From contig JBJELW010000010.1 in assembly GCA_051879315.1 (NCBI GenBank), positions 1 to 64,000 of the forward strand: DNA of 64,000 nucleotides, in the 5' to 3' direction. Shown here one piece after another: positions 22,902 to 32,321 of this stretch (its first letter is position 1; each line of letters starts with the position of its first letter). The stretch comes from Roseburia_C sp051879315 (GTDB taxonomy: Bacteria; Bacillota; Clostridia; Lachnospirales; Lachnospiraceae). Position numbers and translations under genes: made by a program. The notes below the pieces were generated by a model that did not search any database, had not been told where the DNA came from, and worked only from the letters and a program-made list of their open reading frames with translations.

Positions 22902-25559
22902 ATGAAAAAGTACGGAGTGAATGAATTACGAAGAATGTATCTGGAGTTCTTTGAAAGCAAGGATCATCTTGCCATGAAGAGCTTTTCTTTGATACCCCAC
23001 AATGACAACAGCTTACTGCTGATCAACGCTGGAATGGCACCGTTAAAGCCATATTTTACCGGACAGGAGATTCCGCCGAGAAGACGTGTGACCACCTGTC
23101 AGAAATGTATTCGTACCGGTGATATTGAGAATGTGGGAAAGACAGCAAGACATCTGACCTTTTTTGAGATGCTGGGAAATTTTTCTTTTGGAGATTATTT
23201 TAAGCACGAGGCCATTGCCTGGAGCTGGGAGTTTTTAACCAAGGTTTTGGAATTGGATCCGAATCGTCTGTATCCATCCATCTATGGGGAAGATGAGGAA
23301 GCATTTAAGATCTGGAACGAAGAGATTGGTGTTCCTGCGGATCGGATTACCCGTTTTTACCGTGACCCGGAAACCGGGGAATGTGATAACTTCTGGGAGC
23401 ATGGCGCAGGTCCCTGCGGCCCCTGTTCCGAAATCTATTATGACCGTGGAGAAAAGTACGGATGCGGAAAGCCGGATTGTAAGGTGGGCTGTGACTGCGA
23501 CCGCTTTATGGAGGTTTGGAATAACGTATTTACCCAGTTCAACGGGGATGGCAAGGGCGGCTATGAGGAGCTGGCCCAGAAGAATATCGATACCGGTATG
23601 GGCTTAGAACGTCTGGCAGTGGTAATGCAGGATGTGGATTCTGTATTTGATATTGATACCATGAAGGCCATCCGTGACAAGGTATGTGAGCTGTCCGGTA
23701 AGACCTATCAGACTGATGCTATGGATGACGTGTCCATCCGTCTGATTACGGATCACATCCGTTCCGCTACCTTTATGGTATCTGATGGTATTATGCCTTC
23801 CAACGAGGGAAGAGGCTACGTGCTTCGCCGTATTATCCGACGGGCAGCCCGTCACGGCAGAATACTGGGCATTGAGGGAACCTTCCTGGCACAGCTTTCC
23901 ATGACTGTCATTAACGAGAGCAAGGATGGTTATCCGGAGCTGGAGGAGAAGAAGGACTTTATCTTAAATGTGCTCACCCAGGAGGAAGAGAAGTTTGCAA
24001 AGACCATCGACCAGGGTCTGGCTATCCTGGCAGAGATGGAAGAGGAGATGGTGAAAGCAGGCAGCAAGGAACTGTCCGGAGAGAATGCATTTAAACTTTA
24101 TGATACCTACGGATTCCCGCTGGATCTGACCCGGGAAATCTTAGAGGAAAAAGGATTCACCATCGATGAGGCTGGATTTGAAAAAGCCATGGAAGAGCAG
24201 CGTACCCAGGCCAGAAACAGCCGCAAGGTAACCAACTACATGGGTGCAGATGCCACCGTTTACGATGAGATTGACCCTGCGGTTACTTCGGAGTTTGTGG
24301 GATATGACAGTCTGACGGCCACATCCAAAATTACAGTGCTGACCACGGAAACCGAGATCGTGCAGGCATTGACGGATGGAGAAATCGGAACCATTATCGT
24401 GGAGAAGACGCCTTTCTATGCCACCATGGGTGGCCAGCAGGGGGATAAGGGTGTAATCCGCACCGCATCCGGCACTTTCCAGGTGGAGGATACCATCAAA
24501 CTGTCAGGCGGCAAGGTGGGTCACATCGGAAAGATGACCAGCGGCATGTTAAAGACCGGCGACGAAGTGGAGTTGTCCGTGGATGCCTCACTTCGCGGTA
24601 AGACCTGTAAGAATCACTCTGCAACTCATCTGCTTCAGAAGGCACTGCGTGAGGTGCTGGGTACTCATGTGGAGCAGGCCGGATCTTATCAGGACAGTGA
24701 GAGAACCAGATTTGACTTTTCTCATTTCCAGGCTATGACTGCTGAGGAGTTGGAAAAGGTGGAGAACCTGGTGAATGAAAAGATTGCCGAGGCCATTCCG
24801 GTGCAGACCGATGTGATGAGCATGGAGGACGCCAAAAAGACAGGTGCTATGGCCCTGTTCGGTGAAAAGTACGGAGATACCGTTCGCGTGGTTTCCATGG
24901 GAGACTTCTCCAAGGAGTTCTGTGGTGGAACCCATGTAAAGAATACAGCAGATATTGCAGCCTTTAAAATCGTATCAGAAAACGGTGTGGCTGCCGGTGT
25001 AAGACGTATCGAAGCCCTGACCGGTGAAAACGTATTCGCATATTACAAAAAGATTGAGGAAGAACTGGCACAGGCTGCTAAGGCGGCAAAGACCACTCCG
25101 GCATCTCTGGTGGAGAAGATCGAGCATATGCAGGCTGAGATCAAAGCTCTTGCCAGCGAGAATGAATCCTTAAAGAGCAAGGCTGCCAAGGAAGCATTAG
25201 GGGATGTAATGGATCAGGTGACTGAGGTGAAGGGCGTGAAGCTTCTGGCCAGCAGCGTATCCGGTGTGGACATGAACGGCTTGAGAGATCTGGGCGATCA
25301 GCTGAAGGAAAAGCTGGGCGAAGGTGTGGTTGTGCTGGCATCTGACTGCGACGGCAAGGTAAATCTGGTGGCTATGGCTACGGATGAAGCCATGAAGAAG
25401 GGCGCACATGCCGGCAATCTGATTAAAGGAATTGCAGCAAAGGTCGGCGGAGGCGGCGGCGGACGCCCCAATATGGCCCAGGCCGGCGGCAAGAATCCCG
25501 CAGGTATTCCGGAGGCATTGAAAGAAGTTTCCGTTGTACTGGAACAGCAGATTCAATAA
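22902..25559 (+). CDS. alaS: Alanine--tRNA ligase
   Basis: 885 residues, full-length class II AlaRS. Catalytic N-terminus with MKKYGVNELRRMYLEFF and FFEMLGNFSFGDYFK, a tRNA-binding helical region, then the editing domain with NHSATHLL and CGGTHVKNT zinc/editing motifs, and a C-terminal dimerisation (C-Ala) domain ending in the glycine-rich VGGGGGGRPNMAQAGG. Two adjacent ATGs (22899, 22902) follow AGGAGG; the second has better spacing. No T-box leader was recognised. Confidence 0.97.
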   Translation: MKKYGVNELRRMYLEFFESKDHLAMKSFSLIPHNDNSLLLINAGMAPLKPYFTGQEIPPRRRVTTCQKCIRTGDIENVGKTARHLTFFEMLGNFSFGDYFKHEAIAWSWEFLTKVLELDPNRLYPSIYGEDEEAFKIWNEEIGVPADRITRFYRDPETGECDNFWEHGAGPCGPCSEIYYDRGEKYGCGKPDCKVGCDCDRFMEVWNNVFTQFNGDGKGGYEELAQKNIDTGMGLERLAVVMQDVDSVFDIDTMKAIRDKVCELSGKTYQTDAMDDVSIRLITDHIRSATFMVSDGIMPSNEGRGYVLRRIIRRAARHGRILGIEGTFLAQLSMTVINESKDGYPELEEKKDFILNVLTQEEEKFAKTIDQGLAILAEMEEEMVKAGSKELSGENAFKLYDTYGFPLDLTREILEEKGFTIDEAGFEKAMEEQRTQARNSRKVTNYMGADATVYDEIDPAVTSEFVGYDSLTATSKITVLTTETEIVQALTDGEIGTIIVEKTPFYATMGGQQGDKGVIRTASGTFQVEDTIKLSGGKVGHIGKMTSGMLKTGDEVELSVDASLRGKTCKNHSATHLLQKALREVLGTHVEQAGSYQDSERTRFDFSHFQAMTAEELEKVENLVNEKIAEAIPVQTDVMSMEDAKKTGAMALFGEKYGDTVRVVSMGDFSKEFCGGTHVKNTADIAAFKIVSENGVAAGVRRIEALTGENVFAYYKKIEEELAQAAKAAKTTPASLVEKIEHMQAEIKALASENESLKSKAAKEALGDVMDQVTEVKGVKLLASSVSGVDMNGLRDLGDQLKEKLGEGVVVLASDCDGKVNLVAMATDEAMKKGAHAGNLIKGIAAKVGGGGGGRPNMAQAGGKNPAGIPEALKEVSVVLEQQIQ

Positions 25560-25584
25560 AATTTTCCAAAATCTGAGAAAACAG

Positions 25585-25612
25585 TTGACGTGACACAAAT
25601 TTATGGTATAAT
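25585..25612 (+). promoter_or_regulatory. Sigma-A promoter of rpsU
   Basis: TTGACG (25585-25590), a 16-bp spacer and TATAAT (25607-25612). The start site would be about 70 bp before the rpsU start codon. Confidence 0.75.
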
Positions 25613-25689
25613 GTATCCTAGTGCAAAAAAATTACCCAAACAGTTGAATATGCACAATAGGAGGCTGGAGGGAGGTTAGGTGTGAGACA

Positions 25690-25866
25690 ATGTCAAATGT
25701 GATCGTAAAAGAGAACGAAACGTTAGATAGTGCTTTACGCAGATTCAAAAGAAACTGTGCAAAAGCAGGTATCCAGCAGGAGATCCGCAAGAGAGAGCAT
25801 TACGAGAAACCAAGTGTTAAGCGTAAGAAAAAGTCGGAAGCTGCTAGAAAACGTAAATACAATTAA
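25690..25866 (+). CDS. rpsU: 30S ribosomal protein S21
   Basis: 58 residues, very basic, of normal bS21 length: SNVIVKENETLDSALRRF at the N-terminus, then KREHYEKPSVKRKKK and a C-terminal AARKRKYN. S21 sits near the 3' end of 16S rRNA and helps initiation. GGAGGTTAGG-type ribosome site, own promoter upstream and a strong terminator after it, so it is a single-gene transcript. Confidence 0.96.
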   Translation: MSNVIVKENETLDSALRRFKRNCAKAGIQQEIRKREHYEKPSVKRKKKSEAARKRKYN

Positions 25867-25888
25867 TTAGCACGAATTAATTATGAGG

Positions 25889-25915
25889 GCTGCCACAGTA
25901 TGTGGCAGCTTTTTT
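25889..25915 (+). terminator. Terminator of rpsU
   Basis: Perfect 9-bp stem GCTGCCACA / TGTGGCAGC with loop GTA and six T. Confidence 0.9.
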
Positions 25916-25939
25916 CATTGTAAATCCTTTCATACAAAA

Positions 25940-25967
25940 GCATATTTTGGTAGACAAGTCATATATT
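25940..25967 (+). promoter_or_regulatory. Probable sigma-E promoter of the spoIIIA operon
   Basis: GCATATT (25940-25946), a 13-bp spacer and CATATATT (25960-25967), close to the B. subtilis sigma-E consensus (GHATATT, CATACANT). The spoIIIA operon is sigma-E controlled in Bacillus. Predicted start is near 25974. Confidence 0.6.
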
Positions 25968-25969
25968 TA

Positions 25970-25998
25970 GTCGTAGGGAAAATTCCTTACGACTTTTT
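25970..25998 (+). terminator. Hairpin terminator overlapping the spoIIIA start region
   Basis: GTCGTAGGGAA and TTCCTTACGAC (one G-U) around AA, then a T-run. A transcript starting near 25974 would lack part of the left arm, so it could block read-through from upstream without stopping the operon's own transcript. Confidence 0.6.
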
Positions 25999-26018
25999 TG
26001 TTCATAGGAGGATGGATT

Positions 26019-26966
26019 ATGCTGGAACAGATCTTATCGATTTTTCCCACACATATGAGAACAGGGCTTCAGAAGGGCCTGGCTGAAACCGGACTGGAGG
26101 AATTGCGGGTCCGGGTGGGACAGCCTCTGGTGATCCGCACCCAGGTGCAGGATTTTTTCTGGGAGGAGCGGTACGGCGTGTGTACCACAAAACCGGAGGG
26201 AGCTTACTGCATGACAGAAAAGGATATTTCGGATATGCTTACCTATCTCAGCCGTTATTCCATCTATGCTTATGAGGAGGAGCTGAGAAACGGTTTTATC
26301 ACATTAGAAGGAGGGCACCGGGTGGGTGTGGCAGGTCACGTGATTATGGATAATGGTCAAGTGCGCAAGATGTCCCGGGTTTCCTACTTAAATATTCGGA
26401 TTGCCCACGAAAAAAAAGGATGTGCAAAAGAAATCTATCCCTATCTGCTGAATGAAAACAGACTGTATCACACGCTATTGCTGTCCGCTGCAGGTGTTGG
26501 AAAGACCACCTACTTAAGGGATCTGATCCGAATGATTTCTAATGGGGAAGGGACGGGAAAACCGCTCCGGGTGGGCGTGGTGGACGAACGGTCCGAGATT
26601 GCTGCCAGCTATTTGGGAGTTCCACAGCATGAGGTCGGGATACATACAGATGTGATGGATGGATGCAGTAAAACCCGGGGAATGCAAATGCTGCTGCGTT
26701 CCATGGCTCCGCAGGTGATCGCGGTGGATGAGCTTGGGGGAGAGGAAGATTTTCTGGCAGTGGAACAGGTTCTAAATTGTGGATGCAGTATTCTTGGAAC
26801 CATCCATGCAGCCAATATACAGGAAATGATGCAGAAGCAACGGTTGAAACACTGGCTGGAGCAGGAGATTTTTGAGCGGTTCGTAGTGCTTAGTCCCGGA
26901 GAAAACGGTTTGCGCCAGGTGGAGATTTATGATGAAAAGCTGGAGTGCCTATGCAAAAACTTATAG
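26019..26966 (+). CDS. spoIIIAA: Stage III sporulation protein AA, ATPase
   Basis: 315 residues; secretion-type AAA ATPase on the mother-cell side of the SpoIIIA-SpoIIQ channel joining mother cell and forespore. Walker A SAAGVGKTTYL near residue 160, Walker B-like VIAVDELGG and the GTIHAA sensor segment are clear. The ATG after AGGAGG is used. First gene of a complete AA-AH operon; the next gene starts 16 bp inside it. Confidence 0.95.
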   Translation: MLEQILSIFPTHMRTGLQKGLAETGLEELRVRVGQPLVIRTQVQDFFWEERYGVCTTKPEGAYCMTEKDISDMLTYLSRYSIYAYEEELRNGFITLEGGHRVGVAGHVIMDNGQVRKMSRVSYLNIRIAHEKKGCAKEIYPYLLNENRLYHTLLLSAAGVGKTTYLRDLIRMISNGEGTGKPLRVGVVDERSEIAASYLGVPQHEVGIHTDVMDGCSKTRGMQMLLRSMAPQVIAVDELGGEEDFLAVEQVLNCGCSILGTIHAANIQEMMQKQRLKHWLEQEIFERFVVLSPGENGLRQVEIYDEKLECLCKNL

Positions 26967-27469
26967 GATCTGTCCTGATTCTATTGGCTGCGCTGGGGTA
27001 TGCCGGTTCCAGTATATGCAGCCAGAGAAGGCATTTTCATCAGCTTCTGTTGTGGAAAGAATACATCTGGATGATCCAAAACAGTATGGAAAGCTGGAAC
27101 CGTCTGGTCATTCCTCTTTTGGATGAACTGGGGCAGAAAGCGGAGGAACCTTTTGCCGGTTTTTTCAACGAGCTGGCATATTCTCTGAAAAACTATGATG
27201 CATCGGATGTAATGGGACAGTGGTCCAGACTTGCCCATGAAAAAAGGGGAGAGTTCGGATGGAGTCCCGGGGAGTGGGAGACTTTTTTGGATGGAGGCAG
27301 ACTGTTCGTACTGTCAGATAAAGAGATGATTGGGAAGGAAGGAAATCAACTTTCCCGGAGGGTGGACTTTTTTATTGAACAGGCACAGGCAGATGCCGGC
27401 AAGCGTGAGAAATTGAGTATCTATCTCAGCACATCCGCCGGAATTATGCTTATTTTACTATTTATCTAG
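26951..27469 (+). CDS. spoIIIAB: Stage III sporulation protein AB
   Basis: 172 residues with an N-terminal helix (about 4-22) and a C-terminal helix, separated by a helical domain, the T2SS-F-like arrangement of SpoIIIAB. It overlaps spoIIIAA by 16 bp; GGAG lies 6 bases before the ATG, and an in-frame GTG two codons upstream is less likely. The operon position between AA and AC supports the call. Confidence 0.92.
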   Translation: MQKLIGSVLILLAALGYAGSSICSQRRHFHQLLLWKEYIWMIQNSMESWNRLVIPLLDELGQKAEEPFAGFFNELAYSLKNYDASDVMGQWSRLAHEKRGEFGWSPGEWETFLDGGRLFVLSDKEMIGKEGNQLSRRVDFFIEQAQADAGKREKLSIYLSTSAGIMLILLFI

Positions 27470-27481
27470 AACGGAGGAGCC

Positions 27482-27676
27482 ATGGGAGTAAATTTGATAT
27501 TTAAAATTGCGGCAGTGGGTATTCTGGTCACTGTGATCAGTCAGGTGTTAAAACACAGCGGCAGGGAGGAGCACGCCTTTCTGACCAGCCTGGCGGGACT
27601 TCTCATTGTATTGTTCTGGATCGTTCCATATATTTATGAACTGTTTGAGACGATGAAGGATCTGTTTGCACTTTAG
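27482..27676 (+). CDS. spoIIIAC: Stage III sporulation protein AC
   Basis: 64 residues with two membrane helices and the conserved KHSGREEHAFL connecting loop, normal length for SpoIIIAC. Ribosome site GGAGG just before the ATG. Forms part of the membrane channel complex with SpoIIIAD. Confidence 0.95.
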   Translation: MGVNLIFKIAAVGILVTVISQVLKHSGREEHAFLTSLAGLLIVLFWIVPYIYELFETMKDLFAL

Positions 27677-27702
27677 AAGTGATTGGCGGTTAGGAGTGAA
27701 CT

Positions 27703-28086
27703 ATGGATATTATAAAAATTGCGTTGTTTGCCATTGCTGCTGTGGTGTTGGGAATGCTGGTACGCTCACTGAAGCCGGAGTTCAGCGCCCTGATTGGAAT
27801 GACAGCATGTACCTGCATTTTTCTTCTTCTGGTACATAAAATTGAGCTGGTGCTCAGTTATATTGATACGATTCGGAATTTTTTGCCGGTGGATGGAAAA
27901 TTTATGACACTGCTGTTAAAAATGATTGGAATCAGCTACATGGCCGAGTTCGCCGGGGATATTTGTAAGGATGCGGGATACCAGACTATGGCAGGACAGA
28001 TCGAGTTGTTTGCAAAAATATCCATCCTATTGATCAGTATGCCGGTTCTCATGAGTTTCCTGGAACTAATAGGAGAGTTTCTATGA
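27703..28086 (+). CDS. spoIIIAD: Stage III sporulation protein AD
   Basis: 127 residues, three to four membrane helices, with the typical LKMIGISYMAEFAGDICKD segment. Its stop overlaps the spoIIIAE start (ATGA), suggesting coupled translation. Confidence 0.95.
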   Translation: MDIIKIALFAIAAVVLGMLVRSLKPEFSALIGMTACTCIFLLLVHKIELVLSYIDTIRNFLPVDGKFMTLLLKMIGISYMAEFAGDICKDAGYQTMAGQIELFAKISILLISMPVLMSFLELIGEFL

Positions 28087-29225
28087 AAAAATTTGCATGT
28101 ATATTATTTTTTGTAATTTGCTGTCTGAAGTGTTGTATACCGGTGTATGCCTCGGATGAAGAAAATTCCTATGTGCAGGACATGCTTCAGGAAATGGAAC
28201 TCTCCGATCTGGAGGATTATCTTCAGGAGAAGGATGTGACGGAGGACGTGTCATTTTCTGATCTGGTTCAGCAGCTGATCCGGGGAGAAATTCCTTTGGA
28301 TGCAGAGGAAATCTGGAACAAAATTGCCGGGACTTTGTGGGGGGAGCTGTCGGAAAATAAGAGTCTGCTGATGCAGGTACTGCTGCTGGCAGTGTGTTGT
28401 TCTTTTATCCATAATTTTTCCGATATTTTTCGAAACTCCCATATTTCTGATATCTGTTTTCTGTTTATTTACATGGAATTGATCATGCTGCTTTTACGTT
28501 CTTTCTCCATCATGTATCATCTGGTGAACGAAACTTTGCAGGAGCTGGTGGACTTCATGAATATGCTGATTCCTGTTTTTTGTATGGTTTTATCTGTAGG
28601 AATGGCAAATATGTCAGCGGCAGGATTTTACGAGCTGGCATTTCTGGTGATTTACCTGGTACAGTGGCTGATGCTGATGGTGTTGGTGCCGGCAGTGCAG
28701 AACTATGTGGTTATGGAATTTATCAATCATTTTGTTCCCGGAGAAAAACTGCAGCGGATGTGCGAATTGTTGGAGGGAGGGGTGCGCTGGTGCTTAAAAT
28801 TCATGGTGGCGGTGGTGGTGAGTCTCAATGTGATCCAAAGTATGGTTGCCCCTGCCATTGACCGGCTGAAGGTAAGCTCTGTCAGCAAAACTTTGCAGAT
28901 GATTCCGGGTGTGGGAAACGCAACCGGGGTGTTCAGTGAAATGCTGCTGGGAGCAGGGATGGTGATGAAAAATTGCGTGGGGGTGGCGGGAATTGTTGTT
29001 TTGGCCATGATCCTTTCCGTTCCGGTGATCAAGCTTTGCCTGCTGTCGGTGCTTTACAAGGTGACAGCGGCGGTGACGGAGCCCATTTCCGATAAGCGGA
29101 TCTCGGGCTGCATACAGGGAATATTCACCGGCAGTGTGCTCATGCAGAAAATTATCTTTACCGCAGTGACGCTGTTTGTCATCACTCTGGCAATGATTGC
29201 GGCATCCAGCAGTTTTATCATGTAG
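28083..29225 (+). CDS. spoIIIAE: Stage III sporulation protein AE
   Basis: 380 residues. A signal peptide (residues 1-24, ending PVYA) precedes an acidic extracytoplasmic segment and about seven membrane helices. Conserved family segments include VCCSFIHNFSDIF and ISDKRISGCIQGI. The largest membrane protein of the SpoIIIA complex; length is normal. Confidence 0.95.
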   Translation: MKKFACILFFVICCLKCCIPVYASDEENSYVQDMLQEMELSDLEDYLQEKDVTEDVSFSDLVQQLIRGEIPLDAEEIWNKIAGTLWGELSENKSLLMQVLLLAVCCSFIHNFSDIFRNSHISDICFLFIYMELIMLLLRSFSIMYHLVNETLQELVDFMNMLIPVFCMVLSVGMANMSAAGFYELAFLVIYLVQWLMLMVLVPAVQNYVVMEFINHFVPGEKLQRMCELLEGGVRWCLKFMVAVVVSLNVIQSMVAPAIDRLKVSSVSKTLQMIPGVGNATGVFSEMLLGAGMVMKNCVGVAGIVVLAMILSVPVIKLCLLSVLYKVTAAVTEPISDKRISGCIQGIFTGSVLMQKIIFTAVTLFVITLAMIAASSSFIM

Positions 29226-29273
29226 ATGAAATTCGTTTAGTAAAATGCTGATACGGAAATTTACGGAGGGATT

Positions 29274-29765
29274 ATGGAATCAGTCATTCAATGGGTTCGC
29301 TCGATTGCAATTCTTTACGTGGTGGGGCAGGTGCTGGTTTATCTGGCTCAGGGAAAAAAGTATGAAAAATATATTCATTTCTATGTACAACTGGTATTGC
29401 TTTTAGCCATTACCCGTCCGGTGTTTTCTTTGCTGGGGGATGAAGAAGAATTCCGGAATCGCATTTCCTTTCATGAATTTTCTCAGGAGATGCAGGAGCA
29501 GAAGGCTCAGTTGGAGCAGCTGCAGTCAGGAAGCAATGATTTGTATATCCGGGAATGTGAGCAGCTTGTGGAGGAGGATGTGAGTGAATTTTTGGGGGAA
29601 CAATCAGATAATTTCGGGGAAGTAAAAGTGACTCTTTCGGAGGAATTGGAAATAGAACATATTGGTGTTTCTGTGGGAAACGGAACGGATGCAAGGAAAT
29701 TATCCGATGCGTTGTGTGAACATTATCAATTGTCGGAGGAACAGGTGGAGGTAGATGCGTGGTGA
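29274..29765 (+). CDS. spoIIIAF: Stage III sporulation protein AF
   Basis: 163 residues. Two N-terminal membrane helices (about 7-25 and 36-53) precede a soluble ring-building-motif-like domain, as in B. subtilis SpoIIIAF. GGAGGGA ribosome site. Its end overlaps the next start by seven bases. Assignment rests on this topology and operon position. Confidence 0.88.
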   Translation: MESVIQWVRSIAILYVVGQVLVYLAQGKKYEKYIHFYVQLVLLLAITRPVFSLLGDEEEFRNRISFHEFSQEMQEQKAQLEQLQSGSNDLYIRECEQLVEEDVSEFLGEQSDNFGEVKVTLSEELEIEHIGVSVGNGTDARKLSDALCEHYQLSEEQVEVDAW

Positions 29766-30349
29766 GTCCGGAAAAAAAAGAGAGAGAGGAAAAAAACAAG
29801 GGAACGCAGCCGGAGTGGCTGGAGCGTTTGAAACAAAAGAAATGGAAAAAGACAGATTTTATTGTATTGGCCCTGGTGGGAGTATTGCTCCTGGTTATTT
29901 CACTGCCCACCGATTCCGGCTCCGATGCAAAACAGCAACAGGGCAGCCAGGAGGCGGAGGAGTCCCAGACCAGACAGGATGTCCAGGACCAGCTGGCGGA
30001 GATCCTGGGTAAAATCGAGGGTGTGGGAAAGGTTGATGTTATGATCACCTATGCGGATTCAGGAACCAGTGTTGTGGAGAAGGATGAGTCCACCACCAGG
30101 GAAAGCAGCACGGAGACCTCCGCAGATGCGTCTACCGACATCCAGACACAGATACAAAGGCAGGAAGAGACAGTTTTTGACGGGGATGAGGAACCTTTTA
30201 TCACCCGTGAGCTTGAGCCGGAAATTGAGGGGATTTTAGTGGTGGCGGAGGGAGGCGATAATGCGGCAGTGAAACAAAATATTTCCGAGGCAGTAATGGC
30301 ATTATTTGACGTGGAACTACATAAAATTAAAATAGTAAAAATGAACTGA
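29759..30349 (+). CDS. spoIIIAG: Stage III sporulation protein AG
   Basis: 196 residues. Cytoplasmic basic N-terminus, one membrane helix (about 33-50), then an extracytoplasmic domain with GKIEGVGKVDVMITY and GILVVAEGG, signatures of the SpoIIIAG ring. Two consecutive GTG codons (29759, 29762) are possible starts and the first is listed. SpoIIIAG forms a 30-subunit ring in the intermembrane space. Confidence 0.93.
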   Translation: MVSPEKKEREEKNKGTQPEWLERLKQKKWKKTDFIVLALVGVLLLVISLPTDSGSDAKQQQGSQEAEESQTRQDVQDQLAEILGKIEGVGKVDVMITYADSGTSVVEKDESTTRESSTETSADASTDIQTQIQRQEETVFDGDEEPFITRELEPEIEGILVVAEGGDNAAVKQNISEAVMALFDVELHKIKIVKMN

Positions 30350-30362
30350 CTGGAGGCAGAGC

Positions 30363-31022
30363 ATGAAAAAAATCTTTAAAAAGAATCAGCTGATTATTAC
30401 GGCACTGGCCCTTATGATTGCCGTGGCAGGTTATATCAGTTTCGTAGGGGAGCAGGGGAATGACAAGGAGGTGGCACAGCAGGCCAGTGCGGATGCCATG
30501 GATGAAGCCTATACATATGATATTGCCGATGATGTGGAGATACAGGAGGAAGATATTTTTACAGATACAGAGGATCACAGTACGGAGGTGGCGCAGGAGA
30601 TTGCCATAGAAAATCCCGGGGAAGCCGTGCTGGCCAGTTCGGCTACCGGAACGATGGATTATGCGGCGGAAATGAAGCTGAACCGGGAGCAGATCCGTTC
30701 CAAAAATAAGGAGGCTTTAAACGATATTATCCAGAATGAAGCATTGGAAGAAAGCCAGAAACAGGCAGCTGTGGATCAGCTGGTGGCATTGACGGATATC
30801 GCAGAGCGGGAGGCAGCGGCGGAGATGCTGCTGGAGGCAAAGGGATTTACCAGTGTGGTGGTAAGCATCACAGACGATACAGCAGATGTGGTATTGGATA
30901 TGGGGGAAGTCACCGATGCCAAGAGGGCTCAGATTGAAGATATCGTGAAGAGAAAAACCAATATAGATGCAGCCAATATCATTATTACTCCCATCGAAAG
31001 CAGCGAAACCGACACAGAATAG
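30363..31022 (+). CDS. spoIIIAH: Stage III sporulation protein AH
   Basis: 219 residues. N-terminal helix (about 9-27), a long acidic linker, and a C-terminal ring-building-motif domain with AAEMLLEAKGFTSVVV. SpoIIIAH binds forespore SpoIIQ across the septum in Bacillus; no spoIIQ is in this window. Last gene of the operon; no terminator was seen before the deoB promoter. Confidence 0.92.
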   Translation: MKKIFKKNQLIITALALMIAVAGYISFVGEQGNDKEVAQQASADAMDEAYTYDIADDVEIQEEDIFTDTEDHSTEVAQEIAIENPGEAVLASSATGTMDYAAEMKLNREQIRSKNKEALNDIIQNEALEESQKQAAVDQLVALTDIAEREAAAEMLLEAKGFTSVVVSITDDTADVVLDMGEVTDAKRAQIEDIVKRKTNIDAANIIITPIESSETDTE

Positions 31023-31033
31023 AACAATATCAG

Positions 31034-31062
31034 TTGAAGTGAAAGAGAAAGATGGGTATACT
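31034..31062 (+). promoter_or_regulatory. Sigma-A promoter of deoB
   Basis: TTGAAG (31034-31039), a 17-bp spacer and TATACT (31057-31062), 38 bp before the start codon. Confidence 0.65.
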
Positions 31063-31099
31063 ATTATAAGAAAACCTCGCAGAAAAGGAGGAAATACAG

Positions 31100-32254
31100 A
31101 TGAAACGAGTATTTTTGATTGTTTTGGACAGTGTGGGAATCGGTGAATTGCCGGATGCGGCTGATTATCAGGATGAGGGAAGCAACACGCTCCTGGCTGC
31201 ATCCAAAAGTCCCTACTTTTCCATGCCGAATATGAGAAAACTGGGATATTTTAATATTGATGGAGTTGAAATCGGTGAGAAGGAGCCGCGGCCGACCGGA
31301 TCATTTGCACGGTTGGCAGAGGTGTCTAAGGGGAAAGATACCACCATCGGACACTGGGAGATTGCGGGTGTCATATCCAATCATCCACTGCCTACTTTTC
31401 CCGAAGGATTTCCGGAGGAAATTCTAGAGCCTTTCCGTCAGGCCACCGGACGTGATGTGCTGTGCAACCGCCCTTATTCCGGTACAGAAGTAATCAAGGA
31501 TTATGGACCGGAGCATGAGAAGACAGGTGCACTGATCGTGTACACCTCCGCGGATTCTGTCTTTCAGATTGCAGCCCATGAGGATGTTGTCCCGGTGGAA
31601 ACGCTATATGAATACTGTGAGATTGCAAGAAAGCTTCTCGTCGGAAAATATGGTGTGGGACGCGTGATTGCACGCCCCTTTATCGGTAGTGACGGAAATT
31701 ATACCCGTACTGCGGGACGTCATGATTTTTCTCTGGAGCCGCCGGCAAAAACCTGTCTGGATCTGCTGCAGGAGGCCGGTCTGACTGTGCTTTCTGTGGG
31801 AAAAATTGTGGATATATTTGCCGGCCGTGGCATTACGGAGTATGTGCGTACCCAGGGGAATGCGGACGGAATTGACAAAACGTTAGCCTACATGAAGAAA
31901 GATTTTACTGGATTATGTTTCACAAATTTGGTAGACTATGATATGTTGTACGGACATCGCAATGATGTGGACGGATATGCCCGGGCGCTGAGCTATTTTG
32001 ATGAGCGGCTGCCGGAGCTTCTGGCAGCTCTTGGGGATGAGGATATTTTGATGATCACGGCAGATCACGGATGTGATCCCAGCACGCCATCTACAGACCA
32101 TTCCAGGGAATATGTTCCATTGCTGATGTACGGGAAGCCGGTGACGGCAGGGAAAAACTATGGGACCCGGTCCAGTTTCGCGGATATTGCAGCTACGATT
32201 CTGCGCTGTTTTGATGTGCAGCAGTGTTGTGCTGGGGATCCTTTAATTATCTGA
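31100..32254 (+). CDS. deoB: Phosphopentomutase
   Basis: 384 residues, alkaline-phosphatase-superfamily mutase interconverting (deoxy)ribose 1- and 5-phosphate in nucleoside salvage. Seen: LIVLDSVGIGELPDA with the first metal Asp, the phosphothreonine-loop segment KDTTIGHWEIAG, and the metal site TADHGCDPSTPSTDHSRE. AAAGGAGG ribosome site and its own promoter. It links functionally to the PNP 11 kb upstream. Confidence 0.96.
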   Translation: MKRVFLIVLDSVGIGELPDAADYQDEGSNTLLAASKSPYFSMPNMRKLGYFNIDGVEIGEKEPRPTGSFARLAEVSKGKDTTIGHWEIAGVISNHPLPTFPEGFPEEILEPFRQATGRDVLCNRPYSGTEVIKDYGPEHEKTGALIVYTSADSVFQIAAHEDVVPVETLYEYCEIARKLLVGKYGVGRVIARPFIGSDGNYTRTAGRHDFSLEPPAKTCLDLLQEAGLTVLSVGKIVDIFAGRGITEYVRTQGNADGIDKTLAYMKKDFTGLCFTNLVDYDMLYGHRNDVDGYARALSYFDERLPELLAALGDEDILMITADHGCDPSTPSTDHSREYVPLLMYGKPVTAGKNYGTRSSFADIAATILRCFDVQQCCAGDPLII

Positions 32255-32321
32255 CGCAGAGCTGATGCAGAACAGGCATTAGGATTTGCGGGGGAGAATT
32301 GATACTTTAGGAGGAATCATT

